Shown in pieces: positions 8,423 through 17,923 of a DNA stretch of 64,000 bases; position 1 is the first letter of the stretch, and each line of letters opens with the position of its first letter. The notes beneath the pieces were generated by a model, which saw nothing but the letters and a program-made list of their open reading frames with translations, was not told the DNA's origin and made no database searches. Origin of the DNA: Salinisphaera japonica YTM-1. GTDB lineage: Bacteria > Pseudomonadota > Gammaproteobacteria > Nevskiales > Salinisphaeraceae. A program made the position numbers and the translations under genes. The stretch spans positions 23,665-87,664 of the forward strand of contig NZ_AYKG01000002.1 of NCBI RefSeq assembly GCF_003788585.1, read 5' to 3'.

Positions 8423-10900
8423 ATGCTCGCCCTGTTCTGGATCGCTGTCTTCTTCGTCGCGTTCGTTGCCCTGGCTTATAAACGCGCACGGCTGGTGACT
8501 GCCACGAGCGTCATCGGCGTGCTGCTGGCTGTTTGTACGATAACCAGCACCGGCGTTGTCACGGCATTGGTGCTTTGGGCGGTGTTTGCAGCCCTGTTCG
8601 GCGTGCTGCTCGTACCCAGCCTGCGCCGTCGGCTGATTACACGGCCGGTGCTCAACATATTTCGTCGCGTGCTGCCCACGCTTTCGGCCACCGAGCGCAC
8701 GGCCCTGGATGCCGGCACCGTCTGGTGGGAGGGCGAGCTGTTCTCGGGGCACCCCAACTGGCGTCGCCTGGAAGAAATCCCGCCGGCGGCACTGACCGCC
8801 GAAGAACAGGCTTTCATCGATGGCCCGGTTCAGGATCTGCTCGATCTGTGTGACGAATGGCAGATCACGCAGGTCGATGGCGACCTGCCCCAGGCCGCCT
8901 GGGATTACATCAAGGACAACAAGTTCTGGGGCATGATCATCCCGCGTGCCTACGGCGGGCTGGAGTTCTCGGCCTATGCCCATTCCTGCGTGCTGGCCAA
9001 GATCGGCTCCGGCCCCGCCGGCGCCACCGTGGGGCCGATCGTGGCTGTCCCCAACTCGCTGGGCCCGGCCGAGCTTCTGATGCACTACGGCACCGAGGCC
9101 CAGAAGGATTATTACCTGCCTCGGCTGGCCGTGGGCGACGAAATCCCGTGTTTCGGGCTGACCAGCCCGCACGCCGGCTCGGATGCCGGGGCGATTCCGG
9201 ATCGCGGCGTCATCTGCTACGACGACTGGCAGGGCGAGCAGGTGCTGGGCATGCGCCTGACCTGGGACAAGCGCTATATCACCCTGGCCCCCATCGCCAC
9301 CGTGCTGGGCCTGGCATTCAAACTCTACGATCCCGACGGCCTGCTGGGCGGCGAGCGCGAACTGGGCGTGACCTGTGCCCTGATTCCCACGGCCATGCCC
9401 GGCTGTCATACCGACCGCCGACATTTCCCGGCGAGCGCGCCCTTCCAGAATGGCCCCACCTGGGGCAACGATGTGTTTCTCCCGCTGGATGCCATCATCG
9501 GCGGCCGGGCGATGATCGGCCAGGGCTGGCGCATGCTCATGGAATGTCTGTCGGTGGGGCGTTCGATCTCCCTGCCCTCCGGCTCGGCCGGCGACGCCAT
9601 CGCCAACGCCCGCTATACCGGCGCCTACTCGATCATCCGTCGTCAGTTCAATGTCTCGATCAGTGCCTTCGAGGGTATCCAGGAAGCGCTGGCACGCATC
9701 GGCGGCAAGACCTATGCGTGTGAGTCCATCCGGCGCTTTACCGCCAACGCGGTGGATCTGGGTGAAAAACCCTCGGTGGCCTCGGCCATTGCCAAGTATC
9801 ACGTCACAACCATGGCCCAGGAGGTCGCCAAGGACGCCATGGACGTTCACGCCGGCAAGGCCGTCATGTTGGGCCCGTCGAACCCCATCGCCCGTAGCTT
9901 TCAGGCCGCCCCGGTCAATATCACGGTCGAGGGGGCGAATATCCTCACGCGCTCGATGATGATCTACGGCCAGGGGGCGATTCGTTGTCATCCGTATGTG
10001 CTGGCCGAGATCGAGGCCGCCAATAACCGCGATCAGGATGACGCGCTGGATGCCTTCGACGAGCTGCTCTATGCCCATATCGGGCATGATTTTGCCGCCG
10101 CTGCCCGCTCACTTGTCATGGGCTTTACCGGCGGCCTGGGCTCCGCGACGGGCAAACAGGCTGATGTGGCGACGTTCTATCAAACCATGAATCGCTACTC
10201 GGCCAACCTCGCGCTACTGTCTGACCTGGCCATGGCCACGATGGGCGGCACGCTCAAGTTCCGTGAGTCGATCTCGGCGCGCCTGGGTGATGTGCTCTCC
10301 CAGCTCTATATCGCCAGCGCCACCCTCAAACGTTATATCGAGGACGGCGCCCACGCTGACGACCGGCCTTATGTGGCCTGGGTCTGTGAAACCGCGTTTT
10401 CAGAGATCGAGATCGCGCTGTCGGGCGTATTACGTCACCTGCCCAATCGCTTCGTCGCCGCCCTCGGCCGGGTATTGATCTTTCCACTGGGCCGCACGGC
10501 GCGCCGTCCCAGTGATCCGCTGGGCCAGCGCGTGGCCAAGCGTGTGACCACGCCGGACGCCGCGCGCGACCGCCTCACGCCGCGCTGCTTCATCTCGTCA
10601 ACCAAGACCGATCGCGATCTGGCGCTGTTCGAGCGGGCCATGCAGGCCACACTGGATACCGCCGAAACAGCCAAGAAGCTGGTGAAAGCTCGCAAGAGCG
10701 GCGCCATCACGGCCGATCACCCGTTTGAGCAGATCCTCGAAGGACATGACAACGGCGTGATTTCGGCCGATGAAGCCGCGGCCATGCGCCTGGCCTTCGA
10801 GCTGCAGATGAAGGTTATCGACGTGGACGACTTCGATCCCAGCGAGATGCGCGGCAGCGCCAAGACAACCGCCTCGGCGGCCGCCAGCCAGGCTGCATGA
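8423..10900 (+). CDS. fadE: Acyl-CoA dehydrogenase FadE
   Basis: FadE introduces the trans-2 double bond into acyl-CoA, the first oxidative step of beta-oxidation. The 825-residue product matches the large membrane-anchored E. coli type (814). It has two N-terminal hydrophobic segments (about 1-24 and 30-65), the acyl-CoA dehydrogenase core with FGLTSPHAGSDAG near 245-260, and the C-terminal extension typical of FadE that includes the DRDLALFERAMQATLDTAETAKKL stretch (about 730-755). A GGAG lies 8 bases before the ATG. A strong terminator follows, so it is probably transcribed alone. With fadD and the FadJ-type gene it forms a dispersed beta-oxidation set. Confidence 0.95.
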   Translation: MLALFWIAVFFVAFVALAYKRARLVTATSVIGVLLAVCTITSTGVVTALVLWAVFAALFGVLLVPSLRRRLITRPVLNIFRRVLPTLSATERTALDAGTVWWEGELFSGHPNWRRLEEIPPAALTAEEQAFIDGPVQDLLDLCDEWQITQVDGDLPQAAWDYIKDNKFWGMIIPRAYGGLEFSAYAHSCVLAKIGSGPAGATVGPIVAVPNSLGPAELLMHYGTEAQKDYYLPRLAVGDEIPCFGLTSPHAGSDAGAIPDRGVICYDDWQGEQVLGMRLTWDKRYITLAPIATVLGLAFKLYDPDGLLGGERELGVTCALIPTAMPGCHTDRRHFPASAPFQNGPTWGNDVFLPLDAIIGGRAMIGQGWRMLMECLSVGRSISLPSGSAGDAIANARYTGAYSIIRRQFNVSISAFEGIQEALARIGGKTYACESIRRFTANAVDLGEKPSVASAIAKYHVTTMAQEVAKDAMDVHAGKAVMLGPSNPIARSFQAAPVNITVEGANILTRSMMIYGQGAIRCHPYVLAEIEAANNRDQDDALDAFDELLYAHIGHDFAAAARSLVMGFTGGLGSATGKQADVATFYQTMNRYSANLALLSDLAMATMGGTLKFRESISARLGDVLSQLYIASATLKRYIEDGAHADDRPYVAWVCETAFSEIEIALSGVLRHLPNRFVAALGRVLIFPLGRTARRPSDPLGQRVAKRVTTPDAARDRLTPRCFISSTKTDRDLALFERAMQATLDTAETAKKLVKARKSGAITADHPFEQILEGHDNGVISADEAAAMRLAFELQMKVIDVDDFDPSEMRGSAKTTASAAASQAA

Positions 10901-10930
10901 CCAGGCGATTGATACGATAGCCGTGAAAAG

Positions 10931-10961
10931 AAAAAAGACGCTCCGGTGAGCGTCTTTTTTT
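10931..10961 (+). terminator. Rho-independent terminator of fadE
   Basis: AAAAAGACGCTC and GAGCGTCTTTTT form a 12-base stem around CGGT, followed by a T-run, 30 bases after the fadE stop. Confidence 0.92.
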
Positions 10962-11271
10962 ATGCCAGCGATGGCACAACCGCCCATGAACGCCGTCATA
11001 TAACGATAAAAATACGATCGGTAGGTTGCGCACAACCCTAATAAAAGATCGCGCAGAACTAACGATTTCGTCTCGAGCGACCCACGCCTCAGACTAAGGT
11101 ATGAAACGCGCCATGTCGGCGGCGCCCGCCGCGCCAGCGGGTCTGCAAGGCTTGTCATAGCGGGCTTTGCGCGCCCCGGCATGAAGGGCGCTGGGCTTCC
11201 TTGATGCCAATCCCCGTTCCTCCACCGGTTCGATATTCAGACATGGCATCTTTTCGGCTAGTCTACGGCAC
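10962..11271. other. Intergenic region without recognised gene
   Basis: About 310 bases between the fadE terminator and a miniature element. Both strands hold only short arginine-rich frames without initiation sites. No known RNA family or clear operator is seen. Confidence 0.5.
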
Positions 11272-11376
11272 AGGGCCTGTTGCCGTTTCGTACCAGCGCC
11301 GCGTTGGCGCCCGCAAATCGTGTCGTGCCGCAAACTGCGCTTGGCGCGGACTCGCATGAAACGGCAATGGTTCTTA
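11272..11376. mobile_element. Miniature inverted-repeat element, family 1, short form
   Basis: Starts AGGGCCTGTTGCCGTTTC and ends GGACTCGCATGAAACGGCAA followed by TGG, so its ends match the long copies at 3374 and 19168. The interior is reduced to about 55 bases (CGCAAATCGTG...GCCGCAAACTGCGC). It looks like an internally deleted form; the right end is decayed and no clear TA duplication remains on the left. It lies 52 bases before the start of the giant lipoprotein gene, so it may affect that promoter. Confidence 0.75.
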
Positions 11377-11428
11377 GAAGACTAAAAACGCGCTACCGGC
11401 CATTCGGCCTTCACCAGGGAGATTCATC

Positions 11429-14400
11429 GTGAAGAACAAGCGTTCTACGGGGATGCAACCGGATCAATTGGCGTCCGGTTTCAGAGCAGAACTCAAGAAG
11501 ACGGTCCGTCATACCGGGCTCGCGGTCTGCCTGGCCGCGACCAGCGGCTTGATGCTCAGTGCCTGCGACAGCGGCTCTGGCGGCGACAACGGTCGCACAC
11601 CGGCCGAACAGCAAGCGATCGAAGACGGGCCGATGGGGCTGGTGTTCAGCTATCCGTACAACGGCCAGCAAAACGTCACGCTGACCAGTCAGATCGCGTT
11701 TCGTACCCAGAGCGCTTTCGACAACGATATCGCAGACGCCATCGCGCTGCGTACGGCCTCCGGCGACATCGCCCCGGAGCTGTCGATCAACGTGGTTCAG
11801 GACGATAACCAGCCCAACGTCTATCGTATCGAGACGTCACGACCGCTGCGCGGCAACGTGACGTATCGCCTGGTGACCACCCGGGCCCTGCAGTCAGGCG
11901 ACGTACGTTATGACGCCGGGCAGACGCTTTTTCAGTTCACCACCGCCCCCACGCCCGGCGCGCCGTCGGCCGGTGAGTTCCGGGTCACGGAGGTGGCCCC
12001 CGGCGAAAGCAATCCGGTCACCGGCCAGACCTCGATCTTTGCGCAGTTCAACACCCTGCATATCTCGTTGTCCGAGACGATCGACCCGTCCAGCGTAATC
12101 GATGGCGAGACGTTTACAGTCACCGGCCCCGATGGCAACGACATCGAAGGCGCGCGCATGGTGTCCGGCCACGAGATCGCGTTCGATCCGGCTGACAACC
12201 TGGCGCCCGGCGACTATACGATCTCGCTGTCCGGCGACGTGCGCTCGGCGTTCGGCAAATCGCTCGAGCCGATGTCCGTCACCCGGACGGTGCTCGACTC
12301 CGGCGATATCGTCCAACAGAACCTGCTGGTGGATAACGGCCAGGGCTTTGCCGGCGACGCCGACGACAGCCCCCTCGACGGCCTCATGGACAATCTGGTC
12401 ACGATCCGCACGCAGCTGATTGGCGTGAACCAGCAACCCGCCCGTAACCAGCCCGAGCGCGCGGGCGTGCTGGTCAATCTGAGCCAGCCGGGCATGCCGG
12501 GATTCGGGGATGTGTTCCCCAACAGCCTGCCGGCCGGTCAGCTCGTGCAGCTCAAGCCGTTGAGCGTATCGCTGAATGGCGACGTGCCGACCCCGCTGCA
12601 GAGTGGGCCGATCCAGGTTCAGTTCGGCACCGATGCCAACGTATACCTGATGGCGAACGATTATCAGGACATCGCCACGCCAACCGCGGTACGCCTGCGT
12701 TTCGATCTCAACAACACCACGCTGATTGAGGCCGCGCCCGGCACGCCGGAATATGTGGTTCAGGCGTTGGCCAACGGTGTTTTCAACCAGTCCGCGCTCA
12801 ACGTGCAGGCCTCGGGCCTGGCGATTCCGCAGGACAACGGCGACCTGGTAATCACAACGCTCGGCGCCTTCCCGCTGACGGTCAACCGAAGCGATGATCT
12901 GACGATCGATTTCTCCTTGACGTTGCGCCTGCCGGCAGGCGAACAGACCCCGGTCGTTGCAGACAACGTCGCCCCGTTCGTGATTTCCCAGACACCAAGC
13001 GCCTGTCTGTACACGTTTGGCACCCCGGCTTATCGTCCGGTTTACAGCCAGCGCGGCTCGGCCCCGACGGCCCTGCCGGAACAGGCCTGTCTCCAGGTTC
13101 TGCAACAGGGTGGCGCCCTGACGACACCCTCGGGCATCAATGATTTTCAGATCGAGGGTAGTCCGGCGCTGACCTTCAGCGAGCCGCTGGATCCGTTGTC
13201 GGTCAACGGTCAGAGCATTCAGATGACGGGGCCGACCGGTAACGTACCGGTTTCCTTCCAGGTCGACGGTTCGTCGGTGGTTCTGCGTCCGGATGATCTG
13301 CTCCAGCCCAACACGCAGTACACGATCGCCCTGGGTAGCGGCAGCGCGCTGCGCGATCTGGCCGGCAACGCGCTGGTGGCCAATCCGGCCGGCGGCCCGG
13401 GCCAGAGCATTCGGTTCACCACCGAGCCCCAGGTGTTCAATGAAGCCATGCAGGCGCCCGTCATTCTGGGTGAACTGACCCCCGGCGTGCCGTGTGCGCT
13501 CGAGGGGGGTGACTTCATGAGCGGCGGTAACGACGCCGGGCGCTGTGTCGGCAGCGAGCCGGCCGATGCGTCAGGCCTAGATGACGACGATGACAGCGAC
13601 AGCATGGCCGGCGGCATGGTCACGGCCAGCGCCACGACTGATTATCCTGTCTTCCAGAACCCGAAGAACGTGTCGGTCAATGTTTCGTTCTCCAAGTTCG
13701 TGCAACGAGACACGGTTGTTCTGGCCGATGGCTGCTTGACCAGCGGCAGCGGTGATGACAACAGCAATAACGACGCAACCGTTGCGCTCGAGCGTATCGA
13801 CGGCAACGGTCAGTGCGTGGGCGTGCCCGAGGCATCGTTGGCCTTTCTCAACACCAACGACGACACCACGCGCGGGTTTACGATTCGTCCCGCGCAGGAG
13901 CTGACAGAAGGCGCGCGTTACTGGATCGTGATCTGTGGCAACGACGGTGACGCAAGCTGTGGTGCAACCATCCTCGACACCGACGGGCTGGCTCTGAACA
14001 CCGATCCGTTCAACGGTACCGGCACAACGCCCGCCTCGCAGGACGCGGCCGGCGGCCCGGACATCATCATGCCCTTCGACGCCATTGGCTACACGACGGA
14101 CTTCTATGCCGATCAGTTCACGCTGCCGTATACCGATACCAACGGTAACGGTCAGTTCGATGATGCCGACGGCAACGGCGTGTATAGCGAAGGCGATGAG
14201 CGACCGCAGGCCAGCAATCGCGCGCTGGTGAATCTGTCGCTGCTTGGTGCACCGATCACCAATACCGACAACCTGGGCAGCCGGCCCGACGTCAATGGCG
14301 CCTATCCGGCTTATCTGTCACTTACACGACCGGTCGCGATTCGCAAGACACTCAACGACTGCGACGCACGTCTGGCTGATATCGTCGATGACCAGGGCAA

Positions 14401-15100
14401 CGGCGTCGTCGGTGAATCTCCGGATAACTGTATCCAGGTCTCGTTGTTGCCGGGCGGGTTCAGCGCGCTCACCGGTATCGGCATCAGCCTGGCCGAGGCG
14501 TTCCCCGCGATCGCCGAAGCCGTCACGGACCCGCTGGAGGAAGTGACCGATCCGGTCAACACGCTGGTTTCCTCGTTGCCTGTTGTAGGCCCGGTGCTGG
14601 GTGGCACGTTCAATACGGTGCAAGACGCTCTGCAGGGCCTGACGACCGCCGTGTTCGGCGCGGTCGGCGGCTCGATTCCGGTCAACGGCGATCCGATCAA
14701 TACCGGCCAGATCCTGCTGCGCTTCCCCAACCAGACCAACGACGGCGGCGGCCAGACGGCCCAATCCGGCTATATCGTTCCCGAATGCGAAGGCACGTTG
14801 AACGGTCAGGCGTATCAATACGAACCCTGCTTCGTCGCCGGTCTGAATCTGGTTGCCTCGGCCCCGGATGCACAGGGCCTGGAACTCGAGCCGCAGGTCA
14901 TTCGGCTGAATCTGGTCGGCCCGGTAACGTTCCAGCAGAACGGCCGCTTGGTGATCGCACTGAACAACGCCAACACGTTCAGTCTGGCCGCCAGCGCACT
15001 CGGTCTTCTGCCGGCGACCGCAGAGATTCGACCCGGCCGGCTGAACTTCCAGCTTACGGGTAACGAAATCCACGGGGGCCGCGCGTTCCCCGAGCGCTAA
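11429..15100 (+). CDS. Giant predicted lipoprotein with Ig-like (Big_5/SbsA-type) domains
   Basis: A 1223-residue exported protein of unknown function. After an unusually long basic N-terminus comes a hydrophobic stretch and a lipobox LSAC with cysteine at 46, followed by Asp at +2. I see at least three Big_5-like Ig modules: about 65-175, 185-290 and 565-670, the last with PALTFSEPLDPLSVNGQSI and LQPNTQYTIALGSGSALRDL. A fourth such region lies about 735-870. An acidic linker (DDDDDSDSMAGGM, about 715-728) and an Asp-rich TDTNGNGQFDDADGNGVYS stretch (about 900) resemble calcium-binding loops. It is a single gene with its own terminator. It could be an adhesin or an envelope scaffold. Confidence 0.8.
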   Translation: MKNKRSTGMQPDQLASGFRAELKKTVRHTGLAVCLAATSGLMLSACDSGSGGDNGRTPAEQQAIEDGPMGLVFSYPYNGQQNVTLTSQIAFRTQSAFDNDIADAIALRTASGDIAPELSINVVQDDNQPNVYRIETSRPLRGNVTYRLVTTRALQSGDVRYDAGQTLFQFTTAPTPGAPSAGEFRVTEVAPGESNPVTGQTSIFAQFNTLHISLSETIDPSSVIDGETFTVTGPDGNDIEGARMVSGHEIAFDPADNLAPGDYTISLSGDVRSAFGKSLEPMSVTRTVLDSGDIVQQNLLVDNGQGFAGDADDSPLDGLMDNLVTIRTQLIGVNQQPARNQPERAGVLVNLSQPGMPGFGDVFPNSLPAGQLVQLKPLSVSLNGDVPTPLQSGPIQVQFGTDANVYLMANDYQDIATPTAVRLRFDLNNTTLIEAAPGTPEYVVQALANGVFNQSALNVQASGLAIPQDNGDLVITTLGAFPLTVNRSDDLTIDFSLTLRLPAGEQTPVVADNVAPFVISQTPSACLYTFGTPAYRPVYSQRGSAPTALPEQACLQVLQQGGALTTPSGINDFQIEGSPALTFSEPLDPLSVNGQSIQMTGPTGNVPVSFQVDGSSVVLRPDDLLQPNTQYTIALGSGSALRDLAGNALVANPAGGPGQSIRFTTEPQVFNEAMQAPVILGELTPGVPCALEGGDFMSGGNDAGRCVGSEPADASGLDDDDDSDSMAGGMVTASATTDYPVFQNPKNVSVNVSFSKFVQRDTVVLADGCLTSGSGDDNSNNDATVALERIDGNGQCVGVPEASLAFLNTNDDTTRGFTIRPAQELTEGARYWIVICGNDGDASCGATILDTDGLALNTDPFNGTGTTPASQDAAGGPDIIMPFDAIGYTTDFYADQFTLPYTDTNGNGQFDDADGNGVYSEGDERPQASNRALVNLSLLGAPITNTDNLGSRPDVNGAYPAYLSLTRPVAIRKTLNDCDARLADIVDDQGNGVVGESPDNCIQVSLLPGGFSALTGIGISLAEAFPAIAEAVTDPLEEVTDPVNTLVSSLPVVGPVLGGTFNTVQDALQGLTTAVFGAVGGSIPVNGDPINTGQILLRFPNQTNDGGGQTAQSGYIVPECEGTLNGQAYQYEPCFVAGLNLVASAPDAQGLELEPQVIRLNLVGPVTFQQNGRLVIALNNANTFSLAASALGLLPATAEIRPGRLNFQLTGNEIHGGRAFPER

Positions 15101-15136
15101 CGCGTGATGGCATGACGCATCGGCAACGATGAACCG

Positions 15137-15170
15137 GCCCCGGTTATCCTCAGGATGATCGGGGCTTTTT
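15137..15170 (+). terminator. Rho-independent terminator after the giant lipoprotein gene
   Basis: GCCCCG (15137-15142) pairs with CGGGGC (15160-15165), with a nested ATCCT/AGGAT pair, followed by TTTTT at 15166-15170. Confidence 0.88.
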
Positions 15171-15403
15171 AGTGCATCACGCGAACAGGCTGAGTCTTCA
15201 AGACAGCGCCTTGGGCAGACCTCACCGCTCGGCCCGCATCCAGCCCCCGACTGATGAATTCTAGCCGGCTTCTTCGCTACGGCGCGGTCTCACGCCTGGC
15301 AGCGCCAAGATATATGTCTGGCGCCGGGGACGGGACGGTAACGCCGCGTCGAGACGTATCCCATGTCAGACGGCGAAAACAAGACAGAACACGGTTCTAG
15401 GGA
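15171..15403. other. Intergenic region without recognised gene
   Basis: About 230 bases between the terminator at 15170 and the family 2 element. No frame with an initiation site, no repeat and no clear promoter is seen. Confidence 0.45.
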
Positions 15404-15565
15404 GGGCGTGTCGTCATGAAATATGACGTCGCATTGCCCGCGCCGGGCGTGTCAGGCAAGGCGCGGGCCGCCGAGCGTGGCGTACCAGGTCAAGGCCCGT
15501 CAGCGGCATGGCGCGTCCGGCGCGAGCAACCCGAATGGGCCGACTTATCTTATGACGACACGCCC
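15404..15565. mobile_element. Miniature inverted-repeat element, family 2, 162-nt copy
   Basis: The left end GGGCGTGTCGTCAT is exactly complementary to the right end ATGACGACACGCCC. The body is shared with 57099-57364 except that this copy lacks about 104 internal bases. No coding capacity. The right end is followed by TA. The first base of the element on the minus strand, together with that TA, forms the TAG stop of the pqiC-like gene. TA also occurs at 15398-15399 but with four extra bases (GGGA), so a clean target duplication is not visible. Confidence 0.85.
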
Positions 15566-16119
15566 TAGCCGGTCTGGGCCAGTATCTGCATGGCCAGCTC
15601 GCGCACGGCGTTCGACATGGCCTGGCCGATGATTTCGGCGTTGTCGCCTGAGCGCGCCGGCAGCGGCTGCGTGATCAGCGCCGTATCGCGCGACACGGCG
15701 GTGTCGGCGTTATCGGTGACTCGCCACTGGGCGGCCAGCACCACGGTGCCGCCCGGCTGTGGCTCAAACGTAGAGACATCGACATGCACATCGTAGGGTT
15801 TGTTGCGCCCCTGCACGAGTTTTTCGTCGATGGTCTGTTGCAACAGCTGTGTCATGGCCACCGGCAGGCGGATCGCCCATTTCGCGTTGGCCACTTCCGA
15901 CAGGACATGGGCATCGCTTCGGACCTGGAGATGATAGTTATCCAGATATTCGGGCACCTGCACCCGCATGACGTGCCAGTCACTGGGCCGGGCCGGCACG
16001 CGATCGGTCTGTGGCGGCGACAGTGTTATACGCTTGAGCGGCGGCACGCTGCCACAGCCGGCCAGCAGACCGCCGGAGACCAGTAATACGCCGGCCCATC
16101 GTAGCGTTGCGTGTTTCAT
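15565..16119 (-). CDS. PqiC-like lipoprotein (ABC_trans_aux) of an Mce transport system
   Basis: A 184-residue outer-membrane-type lipoprotein with signal MKHATLRWAGVLLVSGGLLAGC, where LAGC is the lipobox and Gly follows the cysteine. The mature part matches the ABC-type transport auxiliary family that includes PqiC: RITLSPPQTDR, a middle VPEYLDNYHLQVRSDAH, and a C-terminal ALITQPLP...IIGQAMSNAVRELA helix. These proteins partner MCE tunnels in phospholipid transfer across the periplasm. It is the last gene of a four-gene operon and overlaps the MCE gene by one base (TGATG). Its stop lies on the edge of a miniature element. Confidence 0.88.
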   Translation of the reverse strand: MKHATLRWAGVLLVSGGLLAGCGSVPPLKRITLSPPQTDRVPARPSDWHVMRVQVPEYLDNYHLQVRSDAHVLSEVANAKWAIRLPVAMTQLLQQTIDEKLVQGRNKPYDVHVDVSTFEPQPGGTVVLAAQWRVTDNADTAVSRDTALITQPLPARSGDNAEIIGQAMSNAVRELAMQILAQTG

Positions 16120-17102
16120 CAGCGGCCATCGCCTCCGTAGAGCAGCGCATGCGGATTGCGCTCGAGTGTTTCGGCAAATCGACGAATCGAGGACGCTGCC
16201 GCCGACAGATCGCGCAGGGTGCTCTCGACATCCTGGCGGGTTCCGGAATCGGGATCCGTGACCTGCTGGATCTGTCGCGACAACTGCGCCAGGCTGTCGC
16301 TGGTCGCCTGAACGTTGTTCAGCACCTGGGTGATCTGTTCGTCGCGCGAATCGATCTGATCGGTCGCGGTATCGCTGAGCCGCTCGACGCTGGCCAGCGT
16401 CTGTTGCAGCTGCTTGTTGTTCTGATTCACCGCGTTCGTGACCGCGGTCAGCGTATCGTCAGTGTTTTCAGTGGTCTGCTTGAGTGCCGGCGTGAGCGTG
16501 GTGACGGCCGTATCCACGTCTTCGGCGAGTGTGACCATGGTCTTCAGGGCATGATCGACGCGTTCAAGCGTCTGTTTCCACGGCAGCTCGGCCACCGTGT
16601 CCTTGAGTTGATCGAGCTGGGACGGCACAGCCGGAATTTCCGGCACGTCAAGCTTCGAGGGCGCCAACACGAAATTCGCCGGCTCATCGGGCTGGAAATC
16701 CAGATTCACCGCAAGCTGTGAGGTGACATAGCTGTAGATGACCAGTTGCGCGCGCAGCCCGTGCTCGACCATCGAATCGATCGACATGTCGTTATCGGCG
16801 GTCTCGCCGTTGAGCATGGTCAGATTATCGCCGCTCATGTCCACGGTGACCGCGATGCGTGCGCCTTCACCCTGATCCGCCAGACGCAGCTGCACTTTCT
16901 TGACCGTGCCCACTTGCACGCCGCGGAACAGCACACGCGAGCCGTTGGTCAACCCGAGCACGGACTGATCGAAAAAGATGATCGCCTGACGATCCTGGCG
17001 CAGCAGCCCGGTATTGCCGAACGCCAGAATGCCGACCGCAATGAGTGCGAGCGCCCCCAGAAGAAACGCGCCGATGATCGTATAGTTACGATTACTCGCC
17101 AT
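16119..17102 (-). CDS. MCE domain (MlaD/PqiB-like) protein
   Basis: The substrate-binding, ring-forming component of a lipid ABC transporter, anchored in the inner membrane and facing the periplasm. The 327-residue product has one membrane segment near 9-28 and a single MCE domain of about 38-115 (FFDQSVLGLTNGSRVLFRGV). A long helical, Gln/Thr/Asp-rich tail follows (about 150-310), rich in heptads such as QTLASVERLSDTATDQIDSR. A single MCE domain plus a long helix is closer to MlaD-type or Mce1-type proteins than to the multi-domain PqiB. It is placed between the ATPase and the auxiliary lipoprotein genes. Confidence 0.9.
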   Translation of the reverse strand: MASNRNYTIIGAFLLGALALIAVGILAFGNTGLLRQDRQAIIFFDQSVLGLTNGSRVLFRGVQVGTVKKVQLRLADQGEGARIAVTVDMSGDNLTMLNGETADNDMSIDSMVEHGLRAQLVIYSYVTSQLAVNLDFQPDEPANFVLAPSKLDVPEIPAVPSQLDQLKDTVAELPWKQTLERVDHALKTMVTLAEDVDTAVTTLTPALKQTTENTDDTLTAVTNAVNQNNKQLQQTLASVERLSDTATDQIDSRDEQITQVLNNVQATSDSLAQLSRQIQQVTDPDSGTRQDVESTLRDLSAAASSIRRFAETLERNPHALLYGGDGR

Positions 17103-17117
17103 GCGTCACACGCTGCG

Positions 17118-17912
17118 TCATATCGATTCTGTCTCCTCGGCCTCGATCGGCTCGCGTTTTAGAAAAGCCCGCACGCGATCCGGGCCGTGCTCGACGAGCC
17201 GGTGCGGGTCGCCGTGGGCGATCGCTGTCTTCGACTGATTGTCGAGATAGATACTATCGTCGGCGATGGTAAAAATACTTGGCAGCTCGTGCGTGACCGC
17301 GATGACCGACAGTTTGAGCGCGTCGCGCAGGCGCATGATCAAGGCATCCAGGCGCTGCGAGGTGATCGGGTCCAGCCCGGCGCTGGGCTCGTCCAGGAAC
17401 AGATAGTCCGGGTCCAGCGCGATCGCACGGGCCAGCCCCGCCCGTTTCTGCATGCCGCCCGAGAGTTCGCTGGGCATGCGTGACTGTTGCCCGGCCAGCC
17501 CCACGAGTGCCAGCTTGAAGGCCACCTGATCGGCGATTTCACCGGCGCCCATCTTAGTGTGCAGCTGCATCGGCAGTGCAACATTCTCACCCACCGTCAT
17601 CGACGACCAGAGTGCTGTTGACTGGAACAACACGCCGATGCGTCGTTGCAGTGCGGCACGCTCGGCGCGATCGCCGGTGACCAGACGCTTGCCGTCGAAA
17701 ACGATCTCGCCCTGATCGGCCCGGGCCAGATCGATCATGTGTCGCAGCAGCGTACTCTTGCCGCAGCCCGACACGCCCATGATCACGAAGATCGAGGCCG
17801 GGTGAATCGCGAACGACAGCGCCTCTTGCACCAGCGTATCGCCAAAGGCCAGGCGCAGGTCGCGCACGACGATACCGCGCTCGAGGTTCTGATTATCGGA
17901 TAGCTCGGCCAT
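17118..17912 (-). CDS. ABC transporter ATP-binding protein (MlaF-like)
   Basis: The ATPase of the lipid transporter, 264 residues. Walker A is GVSGCGKST at 46-54, the signature LSGGMQKRAGLARAI begins near 150, and Walker B with the downstream glutamate is YLFLDEPSAGLDP near 170. The GGMQKR signature is characteristic of MlaF/Mkl-type ATPases. It lies 11 bases after the permease gene stop and 15 before the MCE start, so the four genes are surely one transcript. Confidence 0.93.
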   Translation of the reverse strand: MAELSDNQNLERGIVVRDLRLAFGDTLVQEALSFAIHPASIFVIMGVSGCGKSTLLRHMIDLARADQGEIVFDGKRLVTGDRAERAALQRRIGVLFQSTALWSSMTVGENVALPMQLHTKMGAGEIADQVAFKLALVGLAGQQSRMPSELSGGMQKRAGLARAIALDPDYLFLDEPSAGLDPITSQRLDALIMRLRDALKLSVIAVTHELPSIFTIADDSIYLDNQSKTAIAHGDPHRLVEHGPDRVRAFLKREPIEAEETESI

Positions 17913-17923
17913 AGAAGAGCGGC

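Noticed and set aside
8360..10087. 575-codon antisense frame opposite fadE
   Set aside because: His/Gly/Asp-rich translation typical of the complement of GC-rich coding DNA; fadE is clearly the real gene.
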